Shown here piece after piece: positions 8,597 through 17,238 of a stretch of DNA of 56,220 bases. Every line of letters starts with the position of its first letter. Position 1 is the first letter of the stretch. Below the pieces are notes generated by a model, which was not told the DNA's origin, made no database searches, and saw nothing but the letters and a program-made list of their open reading frames with translations. The DNA is from Bacteroidales bacterium (GTDB taxonomy: Bacteria > Bacteroidota > Bacteroidia > Bacteroidales > JAAYJT01), in NCBI GenBank assembly GCA_014860575.1, contig JACZJK010000012.1, positions 1 to 56,220 of the forward strand, in the 5' to 3' direction. The translations under genes and the position numbers were made by a program.

Positions 8597-9460
8597 ATGA
8601 AAGGTATCATCCTGGCCGGCGGCGCCGGAACCCGCCTGCATCCGCTTACCATGGCGGTGAGCAAACAACTCATGCCCATTTACGACAAACCCATGATTTA
8701 TTACCCATTATCGGTACTTCTCATGGCTGGTATCCGTGAAATCCTGATCATTTCTACACCTGTTGATTTACCCCATTTTGAACGTTTGCTCGGCGATGGA
8801 AAACAAATTGGATGTGATTTCCACTATGCGAAACAGGAAATCCCGAACGGCCTTGCACAGGCATTTGTGATCGGTAAAAAATTTATTGGAAATGAAAAGG
8901 TTGCATTGGTGCTTGGCGACAATATTTTTTATAGTAGCGGACTGCCAAAGCTGCTTCAGCAAAACAATGATCCCGATGGAGGGGTCATCTTTGCTTACCA
9001 TGTTTCCGACCCCCATCGCTATGGCGTCGTAGAGTTCGATAAACACCTGAAAGCCATTTCAATTGAGGAAAAGCCCCAGCAACCCAAATCCAACTACGCC
9101 GTTCCCGGGCTTTATTTTTATGATAACTCCGTGGTAGAGATCGCGAAGAACCTGAAGCCCAGTGCACGCGGCGAGTATGAGATCACTGATGTAAACAAGG
9201 AATATCTAAAACAGGGCAAATTAAAAGTTGGTTTGCTGAGTCGCGGAACAGCATGGCTCGATACCGGCACTTTTGCCTCATTGATACAGGCTTCGCAATT
9301 TGTACAGGTAATTGAGGAACGCCAGGGATTGAAAATTGGCTGTATTGAAGAAATTGCTTTTCGCATGGGATTTATTGATACCGCACAACTGGAAGCGCTG
9401 GCCCAGCCGCTGCTGAAAAGTGGATATGGGGAGTATTTGTTGGAAATTTTGAGAAGCTAA
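8597..9460 (+). CDS. rfbA: Glucose-1-phosphate thymidylyltransferase
   Basis: A 287-residue nucleotidyltransferase making dTDP-glucose from dTTP and glucose 1-phosphate, the first step towards dTDP-L-rhamnose. The nucleotide loop GGAGTRLHP is at 8-16, followed by [17 protein letters not shown], then VLGDNIFY near 110 (metal-binding Asp), and EEKP near 155. Length and motif order match the RfbA/RmlA short form exactly. The other rhamnose genes do not follow here; the 3' end of rfbB appears at the right edge of the window on the other strand. A tandem duplication of about 440 bases begins at the 3' end of this gene. Confidence 0.95.
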   Translation: MKGIILAGGAGTRLHPLTMAVSKQLMPIYDKPMIYYPLSVLLMAGIREILIISTPVDLPHFERLLGDGKQIGCDFHYAKQEIPNGLAQAFVIGKKFIGNEKVALVLGDNIFYSSGLPKLLQQNNDPDGGVIFAYHVSDPHRYGVVEFDKHLKAISIEEKPQQPKSNYAVPGLYFYDNSVVEIAKNLKPSARGEYEITDVNKEYLKQGKLKVGLLSRGTAWLDTGTFASLIQASQFVQVIEERQGLKIGCIEEIAFRMGFIDTAQLEALAQPLLKSGYGEYLLEILRS

Positions 9461-10083
9461 AGCCGGAAAATTAAAATCCAAATCCAAAAACCAAATCCAA
9501 AATAAATCTAAAACGAAAAACTCAAAAGGGTTATGGATAATTCTAAACCTTATGATTTAAGGGAAAGATTATTGCTATTTGCGAAAAGAATTTTGGAAAT
9601 TTGCAAAAGGCTTCCCAATAATCCTGAATGTTACCGGATCAGAGGACAATTAGCAGGTGCAGGCACCTCAGTTGGTGCAAATTACGAAGAAGCTGACGGA
9701 ACAATTACAAAAAAAGATTTCGTTAACAAAATTGTGATTTCGAGGAAAGAGGCTAAAGAAGTCAGGTTTTTTCTCAAAGTGATCAGCGGGACATACATTG
9801 AGCCCGCTGAAATAGCAGGAGACATCAGGGAATCAGAAGAAATTATAAACATATTAAGTAGCATGATCATTAAATCAACAGCAGACAGGAGAAGCTAAAG
9901 CCTGAAATCAAATAAAATCCAAAATCCGAAATAAAACAAAACTAAAAACTCAAAAGGGTAATGGATAATAATAAACCTTATGATCTAAGGGAAAGATTGT
10001 TGCTGTTTGCGAAAAGAATATTGGAAATTTGTAAAAGACTCCCTAATAATTCTGAATGTTACAGGATCAGAGGACAATTGGCT
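9451..10083 (+). repeat. Tandem duplication carrying the four-helix-bundle gene, second unit truncated
   Basis: Unit 1 (9451-9888) starts with GAGAAGCTAAAGCC at the 3' end of rfbA. Unit 2 starts at 9889 with the same words, taken from the 3' end of the first four-helix gene. Both continue through an AAATCC-rich spacer and ACTCAAAAGGGT just before an ATG. Similarity stops abruptly at about 10083, after the codons for RIRGQLA. The following 80 bases are rich in GGATTT, the complement of the AAATCC words, so the block is bounded by loose inverted repeats. Confidence 0.75.
9533..9898 (+). CDS. Four-helix-bundle protein (23S rRNA intervening-sequence protein family)
   Basis: A 121-residue protein with the pattern of the S23/IVP family: a short N-terminal basic segment (YDLRERLLLFAKRILEIC), then RIRGQLAGAGTSVGANYEEA in the second helix and SRKEAKEVRFFLKVI in the third. 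Members are named after proteins coded in intervening sequences of spirochaete 23S genes but are common as free-standing genes in Bacteroidota; the cellular role is unknown. It sits 72 bases after rfbA inside a tandemly duplicated block. The protein is complete and shows no disruption. Confidence 0.85.
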   Translation: MDNSKPYDLRERLLLFAKRILEICKRLPNNPECYRIRGQLAGAGTSVGANYEEADGTITKKDFVNKIVISRKEAKEVRFFLKVISGTYIEPAEIAGDIRESEEIINILSSMIIKSTADRRS

Positions 10084-10146
10084 GTTGATTTGTGTTCTCC
10101 TTCTCTTTTTGGATTTTTATTTTTTTGGATTTATTTTGAATTTTGA
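9961..10146 (+). pseudogene. Truncated second copy of the four-helix-bundle gene
   Basis: The first 41 codons are nearly identical to the upstream copy (start MDNNKPYDLRERL, ending RIRGQLA). After about 10083 the frame continues into unrelated low-complexity DNA, giving a Phe-rich tail of about 20 residues before a stop. Only the first of the expected four helices and part of the second remain, so it is almost certainly non-functional. The low divergence from the intact copy suggests a recent duplication. Confidence 0.8.
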
Positions 10147-10209
10147 GATTTGAATTTTGGATTTATTTTGGATCTTGCTCTTTGCTCTTTGGATTTAACC
10201 AATTCTTCT

Positions 10210-11181
10210 ATGGACCATAAACGTTTTCTTGAACAGATCGAAAAGGTAATTGAAACCATACCTTACCCGGTTGAGCCCAAAGAACTTTACCAGCCGATAC
10301 AATATACCATTTCCAATGCCGGAAAACGGTTCAGGCCGGTAGTGATGATGATGGCCTGCGACTTGCTTGAAGGGGATTGTGCCGATGCTATCCATCCGGC
10401 TGTAAGCCTGGAATTGCTGCATAATTTCACCTTGATCCACGACGACATCATGGACCAGGCGCCGCTACGCCGTGGCAGAGAAACCGTTTACCGTAAATGG
10501 AATTCCAACATTGCAATCCTGTCGGGCGACACCCTGTTTGCCATGGCTTATGATTACCTGATCCGAACCGATCCGACAGTTCTCCCCGATCTGCTGCACG
10601 CTTTCAACCGTATTGCGATCCAAATCTGTGAAGGCCAGCAAATGGATATGAACTTCGAGAAGCGACAGGATGTAAGCATTGCCGAATACATTGAAATGAT
10701 CCGCTTGAAAACGGCAGTTTTCTTTGGTGGCTGCATGCAAATAGGCGCCATTGTTGCCAAGGCTCATCAACAACAGGTTGATCTGCTCTATAATTACGGC
10801 GAGAAACTCGGAATTGCTTTCCAGTTGCAGGATGATATCCTTGATGCTTTTGGTTCGGAGAATGAAATTGGCAAAAAGCAAGGCGGCGATATTGTTGCCA
10901 ATAAAAAAACATTTCTTTACCTCAAAGCCCTCGAATTGGCTGATGAAAAAACTGGTTCAAATCTAAGGAAACTCTTCTCGGATCAGGCAGAGAACGAAAA
11001 CCATAAGATATCTGATGTGTTGGAGATTTTCAACAAACTAAAGGTTCGGCAACAAGCTGAATACGTGATGGAACAATATTATCAGGAAGCCATGCAAAGC
11101 CTCGAAATGCTGAAAGCCGATCCCGCCAAAAAAGAAATTTTCAGGCAGTTTGGGGTGAAATTGATGAAGAGGGATAAGTGA
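10210..11181 (+). CDS. Polyprenyl (isoprenyl) diphosphate synthase
   Basis: A 323-residue all-helical enzyme condensing isopentenyl diphosphate onto allylic diphosphates. The first Asp-rich motif is in LIHDDIMDQAPLRRG and the second in QLQDDILDAFG; GKRFRP near residue 35 is the usual diphosphate-binding segment. The ATG at 10210 (MDHKRFLEQIEK) is chosen over the in-frame codon at 10150, which lies in AAATCC/GGATTT-rich spacer. Chain length (C15, C20 or longer) cannot be fixed with confidence; the bulky residues before the first motif (LHNFT) would favour a short to medium product. The gene is convergent with the ABC-F gene, with a double hairpin between them. Confidence 0.9.
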   Translation: MDHKRFLEQIEKVIETIPYPVEPKELYQPIQYTISNAGKRFRPVVMMMACDLLEGDCADAIHPAVSLELLHNFTLIHDDIMDQAPLRRGRETVYRKWNSNIAILSGDTLFAMAYDYLIRTDPTVLPDLLHAFNRIAIQICEGQQMDMNFEKRQDVSIAEYIEMIRLKTAVFFGGCMQIGAIVAKAHQQQVDLLYNYGEKLGIAFQLQDDILDAFGSENEIGKKQGGDIVANKKTFLYLKALELADEKTGSNLRKLFSDQAENENHKISDVLEIFNKLKVRQQAEYVMEQYYQEAMQSLEMLKADPAKKEIFRQFGVKLMKRDK

Positions 11182-11291
11182 GGATAGGCTGAGGCTGAGG
11201 CTAAGGCGGAGGCTGAGGAGGGGGATCGCAATTCGAGAATAATTTTGCTATGATTAGAGGAGTCCATTCAAATAGATTACTGAAAACAGGA

Positions 11292-11352
11292 TTTTTTTGG
11301 AGTGCCGATCCAAAAAAACCTGATAATTTTGGAGTCACACTCCAAAATTATC
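11292..11352. terminator. Two adjacent strong hairpins between convergent genes
   Basis: Hairpin 1: TTTTTTTGGA (11292-11301), a 7-base loop, then the exact complement at 11309-11318, with AGG/CCT extending the stem beyond a bulged base. Hairpin 2: a perfect 14-base stem (11322-11335 with 11339-11352) closing a 3-base loop CAC. Both contain TTTTGGAGT-like words. Their position between two gene 3' ends suits a bidirectional terminator, though the stems are AT-rich. Confidence 0.55.
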
Positions 11353-11397
11353 TGAACTCTGCCACACAATCGTAAATCGCAAATCCAAAATCGTCAA

Positions 11398-13344
11398 TCA
11401 AAACTGGCCTTCATTCTCCAGTTCCCCATGCAATTCCTCCCAACGTTGCATCTCCTGCTCCAGACTTGCTTTTAGCGCATTGTACCGCTTGTAGGCACCG
11501 GCATCATTCAGGATCTCCTTATAACGGGTCGGATCAGCAAGCATCTTATCAAATTCTGTTATCTCTTTTTCCATTCGGGAAATTTCTGCTTCGGATTTTT
11601 CGATCTGGGTTCGTAATTTTCGTAATTGTTTCTCGCGGTTTTTGCGTTCTTCCCACTGTACTTTCGAATCAGTAGACTGGGTTTTAGATACCTGGGAACG
11701 GTTCAGCAAATTTGCCTGCTCCAGTTCCTTGAGCGATTCCAGTTTGCGTGCCTGCAGAAAATCATACACATCGCCGAGGTATTCGCGGATGCCCATATTC
11801 TTGAACTCAAACACCTTATTGGTTAAACCCTGAAGGAAATCGCGATCGTGCGAAACAATGATCAGCGTGCCGGTGTATTGCATGAGTGCGCTTTTCAGGA
11901 TGTCTTTTGAAACCATATCAAGGTGGTTGGTAGGTTCATCGAGGATGAGCAGGTTCACAGGTTTCAATAGCAGGCGGGCGATGGAAAGCCGGGCTTTTTC
12001 GCCACCCGAAAGCACTTTAACTTTTTTATCAATATCATCGGTTCCAAACAGGAAACTGCCAAGCAAGCCACGCACTTTTGGCCGCATATCGCCTACGGCA
12101 ACATCATCAATCGTTTGAAAAACCGTTTTCTCGCCATCAAGCAATTCTGCCTGGTTCTGGGCATAATATCCAATATGTGTGTTGTAGCCAAGCGTAAGTT
12201 GGCCAGTGTGATCCAGCAGGCCGTTGATAATTTTTGAAAGCGTAGTTTTCCCCTCGCCATTGCGTCCAACAAAAGCAACAAAATCATTACGGAGTATGGC
12301 AAAACTCAGATTTCTCAACACTTCTTTCGTGCCATAGGATTTGTACAAGTCAACAGCTTCCACCACTACTTTTCCTGAGCGCGGAGCCTGCGGAAAACGC
12401 AGCCTGATGGCTGAATTATCGGTTTCCTCCACTTCAAGGATATCCATCTTATCAAGCATCTTCACCCGCGATTGCACCTGCCGCGACTTGGTGTTTTTAT
12501 ATCGGAACCGTTCTATGAACCGTTCAATCTGGGCAATCTGACGCTGCTGGTTGTTCATGGCGGCAATCTGCAATTCGCGCTGTTGCTGCCTCATGCCAAC
12601 ATAATCTGAATAACTTGCGCTGAAATCGTAAATCTTTCCCAACGAAATTTCTACCGTGCGGTTTGTAACTGCATCAAGGAAAGCACGGTCGTGAGAAACC
12701 ATGATCAAAGCCCCGGGATATTCTCTTAAAAATTCTTCGAGCCATTGAATTGATTCGATGTCAAGATGGTTGGTGGGCTCATCAAGCAGCAACAAGTCAG
12801 GCTTTTTGAGAAGGATTTTTGCCAGTTCCACCCGCATTTGCCATCCACTGCTGAATTCACGGAGAGGACGAATGAAATCTTCTTTTTTGAACCCCAATCC
12901 AAGCAACACCTTTTCAGTTTCCGCCTCGCGGTTCTGACCGCCAATCAGATGAAAACGGTCGTTGGCATCGTTCAGCCGGTTGATCAATGTTGCGTATGAC
13001 TGCGATTGATAATCGGTGCGCTGCGTAAGTTCGTCGGTGAAATACTGGATTTTTTTCTCCAGGTCAATAGCTTCCTCAAACGAAGTGAGCGCTTCAGCGA
13101 AAACAGAAACCTGGCTGGTTGTTTCCAATTCCTGCGGCAGATAACCCGTTGTCCGTCCATTGGGGATCACAACTGTTCCTTTTTCGGGCTCAATTTCCTT
13201 TACGATGATACGCATCAGCGTGGTCTTTCCTGCGCCATTACGGCCAACAAGGCCAATCCTGTCCCTTTCGTTGATAAGAAAAGAAACATCATCAAACACA
13301 GAAGTGCCTGTAAAATGAACCGAAAGATTGCTTACGCTATACAT
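11398..13344 (-). CDS. ABC-F family ATP-binding cassette protein (Uup/EttA-like)
   Basis: A 648-residue soluble protein with two ABC domains and no membrane segments. Domain 1 has Walker A GRNGAGKT (about 35-42), signature FSSGWQMRVELA and Walker B LLLDEPTNHLD. Domain 2 has GRNGEGKT, signature LSGGEKARLSIA and LILDEPTNHLD. Between the domains is an Arg/Gln-rich linker (RFIERFRYKNTKSRQVQSR) as in translation-linked ABC-F proteins that act at the ribosomal E site. The last 90 residues form a charged coiled coil (REKQLRKLRTQIEKSEAEI), as in Uup. It therefore probably acts on ribosomes rather than as a transporter; the subfamily is uncertain. Confidence 0.92.
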   Translation of the reverse strand: MYSVSNLSVHFTGTSVFDDVSFLINERDRIGLVGRNGAGKTTLMRIIVKEIEPEKGTVVIPNGRTTGYLPQELETTSQVSVFAEALTSFEEAIDLEKKIQYFTDELTQRTDYQSQSYATLINRLNDANDRFHLIGGQNREAETEKVLLGLGFKKEDFIRPLREFSSGWQMRVELAKILLKKPDLLLLDEPTNHLDIESIQWLEEFLREYPGALIMVSHDRAFLDAVTNRTVEISLGKIYDFSASYSDYVGMRQQQRELQIAAMNNQQRQIAQIERFIERFRYKNTKSRQVQSRVKMLDKMDILEVEETDNSAIRLRFPQAPRSGKVVVEAVDLYKSYGTKEVLRNLSFAILRNDFVAFVGRNGEGKTTLSKIINGLLDHTGQLTLGYNTHIGYYAQNQAELLDGEKTVFQTIDDVAVGDMRPKVRGLLGSFLFGTDDIDKKVKVLSGGEKARLSIARLLLKPVNLLILDEPTNHLDMVSKDILKSALMQYTGTLIIVSHDRDFLQGLTNKVFEFKNMGIREYLGDVYDFLQARKLESLKELEQANLLNRSQVSKTQSTDSKVQWEERKNREKQLRKLRTQIEKSEAEISRMEKEITEFDKMLADPTRYKEILNDAGAYKRYNALKASLEQEMQRWEELHGELENEGQF

Positions 13345-13349
13345 GGGCG

Positions 13350-13357
13350 CAAAGGTA
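13350..13357 (-). promoter_or_regulatory. -7 element directly at the ABC-F start
   Basis: CAAAGGTA, i.e. TACCTTTG on the minus strand, ends five bases before the ATG (13344). If used, the mRNA would have almost no leader. Confidence 0.4.
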
Positions 13358-13427
13358 GTGTTTTAGGTAGTCTGCACAGAAGGAAGATGAGAAGGGGGGA
13401 AGGGGAGAAGTTCTAAAATTCCAAATT

Positions 13428-13834
13428 CCAGGTTTCAGGTTACAGGTTGCAGGTTACTGGTTACTGGTTATACGCCCCAAGTTCTACATCAAATCAACAG
13501 ATTGACCAATTACCTATACACCACTCCATTCCTTCAACCAATGGACCAATCAACAAATTAACCAATCACAACTCCATCACTCCATTCTTCCAACCAATCA
13601 ACCAATTAACCAATTAACCATTCACAACTCCATCACCCCAACACTCCATCACTCCATTCTTCCTACCAATCGACCAATCTACAGATTAACCATTCACAAC
13701 TCCATCACTCCAGGCTTCGATCCCGAATCGTTCCTCTCGGGACAAGCAACTCAGCCACCGGAAAACATCACTCCATCCAATCAACTATTTAACTAATTGA
13801 CAACTAAACCAATTAACCAATTAACAATTCACCT
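13428..13834. repeat. Low-complexity intergenic spacer of degenerate words
   Basis: The roughly 490 bases between the ABC-F and recG genes hold no gene I can support. They consist of loosely repeated words such as CCAATTAACCAATT, CACTCCATCAC and CAACCAATCAACC, plus GGTTGCAGGTTACTGGTTAC near 13436-13470. A short island at 13710-13770 (around TCGATCCCGAATCGTTCC) is different and may be an older remnant. Confidence 0.7.
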
Positions 13835-15940
13835 TCAGGAAATCTTCCCCCAATCCTTCTGCTGCCTTGCCAGGTATTGCAAATGTCTTTTAAGCGGAAC
13901 ATTTGCCGGATTTTGCAGTTCCGGGTCTGCTTCTACGATTTTTTCAGCTTCTTCCCTGGCTGCCTGAAGGATTTTGCCATCTTTGGCCAGATCGGCGATT
14001 TTGAATTCAAGCGCCCCGCTTTGCCTGGTTCCCTGAAGCTCGCCGGGGCCACGCAGTTGCAGGTCAACACTCGCGATCTCAAATCCATCATTGGTGCTCA
14101 CCATGGTAGAAATACGTTTTTTCCCATCGCTGGTGAGTTTGTAGCTGGTCATCAGGATGCAATAACTTTGATCGGCGCCACGGCCCACCCGCCCGCGCAG
14201 CTGGTGCAATTGCGATAGACCAAAACGCTCGGCGTTCTCAATCACCATCACCGATGCATTGGGAACATCAACGCCCACTTCGATCACTGTGGTGGCAACC
14301 ATGATCTGGGTCTCACCCTTCACGAAACGTTGCATTTCGTAATCCTTATGGGCCGGTTTCATTTGTCCGTGCACGATGCTTACAGCATATTGCGGCAATG
14401 GAAAATCGCGGACAATACTTTCGTAACCATCCATCAGGTCTTTCAGATCCAGTGTTTCCGATTCCTGGATCAGAGGATAAACCACATACACCTGCCTGCC
14501 TTCCTTAATTTTTTCTTTCATGAACCCAAAAACCCTGAGCCTGTGCGAATCGTAATAATGGATTGTTTTTACCGGTTTGCGGCCTGGAGGCATTTCGTCA
14601 ATTACGGAAGAGTCGAGATCGCCATACAACGTCATGGCCAGGGTTCGTGGAATCGGGGTGGCGGTCATCACAAATACATGGGGAGGGATGATATTTTTCT
14701 GCCAGAGTTTTGCACGCTGCGCAACACCAAAACGATGCTGCTCGTCAATGATCACCAGTCCAAGGTTCTTAAATTGCACCACATCTTCAATCAGGGCATG
14801 GGTTCCCACCAAAAGATTCAATTCTCCGCTAAGCAAAGCGGTATGAATTTCATTGCGTTTTGCGGTTTTGGTGGAGCCGGTGAGGAGTTCAATTTTTATG
14901 TTCAAGCCTTGCAACATACGGCTAAGCGTGACGAAATGCTGTGAAGCCAAAATTTCTGTGGGAGCCATCATGCAGGCCTGGCAACTGTTATCAAGGGCAA
15001 TGAGCATGCTCATAAGTGCCACCACCGTTTTTCCGCTTCCAACATCGCCTTGCAGCAAACGGTTCATTTGTTTGCCCGAACCGGTATCCTGCCTGATTTC
15101 GCGGATCACACGCTTTTGGGCATTCGTAAGCTCAAAGGGCAGGAAGTTGTGGTAAAAAGTGTTGAAATGCTCACCAATCAGAGAGAAACGCTGACCGCTC
15201 ACTTTCAACTTGCGTTCATTACGGTTCATCAGCATCGGAAGCTGGTTGAAGAACAGTTCATCGAATTTCAGGCGGTAGCGTGCATGTGATAATTTCAGGG
15301 CATTGGCAGGAAAGTGGATACTGAGCAGGGCTTCCTCGCGGTTCATAAGCTTCATTTCACTGAACAATGTTGCTGGCAGAATCTCCGGTATATTGTCTTT
15401 GGCCCGCTCAACAAGGTTGCTCATAATTTTGGCGATGCCTTTGGCGTGAAAGCCTTTTGACTTGAGTTTCTCCGTTGAACTGTAAAACGGTTGGAGCGGT
15501 TCTCCTGCCAGGATACGGGCTTCCTCAATCAGCTCAATTTCAGGATGGGGAATATTGAATTTGTTGTTGAAAACATTGGGTTTTCCGAACACAAGATATT
15601 CCTTGCCGGGAATGATCTTTTCCTTCACCCATCGAATGCCCTGGAACCAGACCAATTCAATGGAACCGCTGTCATCCTTAAGCGTGGCTGTTAAGCGCAT
15701 GCTGCGTTTTGCGCCAATTTCCTGAAGGTTTTTTATCACGCCCTTCACCTGAATGTATGCAGCATCCGAATTGATTTCACTGATTTTCGCTACTTCACTG
15801 CGATCCACATGGCGGAAGGGGTAAAAATACAGCAGGTCTTCGAAGGTGTGGATGTTCAGTTCCTTTTTTAGCAATGCCGCCCTTACCGGCCCAACGCCTT
15901 TGAGGTATTCGATAGGGGTTTGAAGAAATGGCTGAAGCAT
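13835..15940 (-). CDS. recG: ATP-dependent DNA helicase RecG
   Basis: A 701-residue superfamily 2 helicase that remodels stalled replication forks and Holliday junctions. An N-terminal wedge/OB region (IEYLKGVGPVRAALL at the start; DDSGSIELVWFQG near 110) precedes helicase motifs: Walker A GDVGSGKT, the Walker B box DEQH, VMTATPIPRTLAM, and ATTVIEVGVDVPNA with RFGLSQLHQLRGRVGRG. Length and order are typical. The frame is open to 16030, but the promoter-like element at 15967-15974 puts transcription start near 15960, and MLQPFLQTPIEYL at 15940 is where homology begins; MIPET at 15955 is the alternative. It lies downstream of the accessory islet, on the same strand. Confidence 0.95.
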   Translation of the reverse strand: MLQPFLQTPIEYLKGVGPVRAALLKKELNIHTFEDLLYFYPFRHVDRSEVAKISEINSDAAYIQVKGVIKNLQEIGAKRSMRLTATLKDDSGSIELVWFQGIRWVKEKIIPGKEYLVFGKPNVFNNKFNIPHPEIELIEEARILAGEPLQPFYSSTEKLKSKGFHAKGIAKIMSNLVERAKDNIPEILPATLFSEMKLMNREEALLSIHFPANALKLSHARYRLKFDELFFNQLPMLMNRNERKLKVSGQRFSLIGEHFNTFYHNFLPFELTNAQKRVIREIRQDTGSGKQMNRLLQGDVGSGKTVVALMSMLIALDNSCQACMMAPTEILASQHFVTLSRMLQGLNIKIELLTGSTKTAKRNEIHTALLSGELNLLVGTHALIEDVVQFKNLGLVIIDEQHRFGVAQRAKLWQKNIIPPHVFVMTATPIPRTLAMTLYGDLDSSVIDEMPPGRKPVKTIHYYDSHRLRVFGFMKEKIKEGRQVYVVYPLIQESETLDLKDLMDGYESIVRDFPLPQYAVSIVHGQMKPAHKDYEMQRFVKGETQIMVATTVIEVGVDVPNASVMVIENAERFGLSQLHQLRGRVGRGADQSYCILMTSYKLTSDGKKRISTMVSTNDGFEIASVDLQLRGPGELQGTRQSGALEFKIADLAKDGKILQAAREEAEKIVEADPELQNPANVPLKRHLQYLARQQKDWGKIS

Positions 15941-15966
15941 GGTTTCAGGAATCATTTGGCAGAAAG

Positions 15967-15974
15967 CAAAGATA
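15967..15974 (-). promoter_or_regulatory. -7 element upstream of recG
   Basis: CAAAGATA, i.e. TATCTTTG on the minus strand. It argues for a recG start at 15940 or 15955 rather than the longer open frame. Confidence 0.45.
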
Positions 15975-16060
15975 GTAAAACAAAAGAGGCCGCTTCCTGA
16001 ATGAAACAGCCTCGTGATTGATTTTGGCACAGCAAGTCAAATCAGGAAGTTTTGATGAAA

Positions 16061-16105
16061 TGCAAATTCAATGATGTTTAGGACATTATAAATGCCGTTC
16101 AGCTT
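16061..16105 (-). repeat. Islet repeat, copy E (partial, rearranged)
   Basis: Contains TGCAAATTCAATGATGTT at 16061-16078, the same 18 bases as in copies A (17378-17395) and B (18483-18500). Reading on the minus strand, a segment translating as PKLNGIYN comes just before it, resembling the tail motif of the other copies. The head and tail parts of the repeat are thus joined in swapped order. Confidence 0.6.
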
Positions 16106-16143
16106 GGGTGAATAGGACAATAATGCATATTTTGATTTCAATT

Positions 16144-16602
16144 CTAATAATTCAGCTCATCTGTATTAAAAAGACATATTTCGTCAAGAGAATCGAATTC
16201 AAACCAAAGCGTCAAGCCGATATCTTTGAATTCATATGAATCACAATCAACCTCATTTATGTTTACTGTTTCTATAAAAGCCTCGTTAGAGCTTAATCTG
16301 GATATTTTTAAAATTTGGGCTAATACTTCTCTTTTTGACAAAGAAAATATATCCACTTCATTAATAAACATACACTCTGTAAAAATTGACAAGTCTGAAA
16401 AAGCGAAATTTTCGTATGAGAAAATTATTCGCAATATTCCTTTCTCATAATAGAGAATTTCATCATACTCTCCTTTATTTGTTTCGGAATAATAATGTTT
16501 CTCAACAGAATCAGGTTCGCCAAGGACAACCTTAACTTGACTAGGTGTAAAGTTAAATCTTATACCAAGAAACGGATCGTTTAGTTTATAGTGATAATTC
16601 AT
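16144..16602 (-). CDS. Immunity-like small protein of the GIxF-x-LGxPD type
   Basis: A 152-residue acidic, AT-rich-coded protein. The N-terminus reads DPFLGIRFNFTPSQVKVVLGEPD, followed by EILYYEKGILRIIFS; the second half repeats the theme (SLSKREVLAQIL, then FKDIGLTLWFEFDSLDEI). This two-fold GI-F....V...LG-PD / G-L-W-F pattern is known from small proteins coded next to polymorphic toxins and other contact-dependent systems. No signal peptide. It is flanked by repeat copies C and E, as expected for a cassette. The immunity role is inferred from the pattern and context; no intact toxin gene is present. Confidence 0.5.
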   Translation of the reverse strand: MNYHYKLNDPFLGIRFNFTPSQVKVVLGEPDSVEKHYYSETNKGEYDEILYYEKGILRIIFSYENFAFSDLSIFTECMFINEVDIFSLSKREVLAQILKISRLSSNEAFIETVNINEVDCDSYEFKDIGLTLWFEFDSLDEICLFNTDELNY

Positions 16603-16639
16603 CTTAGATAAATTTCAAATTGGCGCCTGCCTAAACCAC

Positions 16640-16680
16640 ACGCCGTTGATCGGCCATTGCAATGCCGCTCAACGGGGTAG
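16640..16680 (-). repeat. Islet repeat, copy C (tail motif only)
   Basis: On the minus strand this translates as TPLSGIAMADQRRVV followed by a stop, matching the tail motifs of copies A and B. The DNA is also a good hairpin: CCGTTGA and TCAACGG arms (stem roughly 16644-16676) enclose the palindrome ATTGCAAT. It overlaps the last codons of the secreted protein gene at 16669-17199 and precedes the immunity-like gene. Confidence 0.55.
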
Positions 16681-17199
16681 TTCATACTTAGTAAGGAATT
16701 TATAGTTGCCAGAGTAATCATCAATTAAGATAAAATACTGATTCTCAAACATAATGAGCAGCAATTCATCCGTGTAATTCAACCCAAGCATGTTTAATTT
16801 AATGCCATTGCTGGCTTTCTCAAAGTATTTATTTATAATATGGACAACATCGTACTTTTCATACTCCAATCTAACTTCGTTATTCCGCTCAATTTTGCAA
16901 TCACTATTTGTTACAAATTTATTTGATTGAATTTTTATTGAATCATTCAGGACAGATGTAATAAAATCCGTATAATCGTTAAATTCGTTATTGAATATTT
17001 CACCATACTTTTCGTAAAGGTAAGGATTTGAAATGGGGCAATACCTAAATCCTTCAACATCATGTATTTTAATAATGATTATAAATGGCACTTCCTTTCT
17101 GCGTGCCAAATTTTTATAAAATTCTTTTACTGAATAATCCTTCCTTTGGCAATACCCAGTTAGAGAACAGAGTATTAATAATAAGAGAATACTTTTCAT
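16669..17199 (-). CDS. Hypothetical secreted protein
   Basis: A 176-residue protein not recognised from sequence. It begins with a signal peptide (MKSILLLLILCSLTGYCQ), with cleavage likely just before or after Gln18, so it should be periplasmic or lipid-anchored. The rest is rich in Asn, Lys, Tyr and Phe with no clear motif. Its ATG overlaps the TGA that closes repeat copy A (ATGA), so it could be translationally coupled to that remnant. Base composition is clearly more AT-rich than the housekeeping neighbours. Its place directly behind a decayed tail sequence suggests cargo or immunity, but this is only inference. Confidence 0.55.
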   Translation of the reverse strand: MKSILLLLILCSLTGYCQRKDYSVKEFYKNLARRKEVPFIIIIKIHDVEGFRYCPISNPYLYEKYGEIFNNEFNDYTDFITSVLNDSIKIQSNKFVTNSDCKIERNNEVRLEYEKYDVVHIINKYFEKASNGIKLNMLGLNYTDELLLIMFENQYFILIDDYSGNYKFLTKYELPR

Positions 17200-17238
17200 T
17201 TATTGGGATTTTCTAATTTAATTTTATCAATTGGGCCT

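Noticed and set aside
9533-9898. Four-helix-bundle protein as Avd of a diversity-generating retroelement
   Set aside because: No reverse transcriptase or template/variable repeat pair was found near it; similarity to Avd is only of fold type.
10150-10209. Longer N-terminus of the prenyl synthase
   Set aside because: Those codons lie in GGATTT-rich spacer; family homology starts at the ATG at 10210.
13428-13834. CRISPR array
   Set aside because: The repeated words are short, degenerate and irregularly spaced; no constant repeat with unique spacers and no cas genes.
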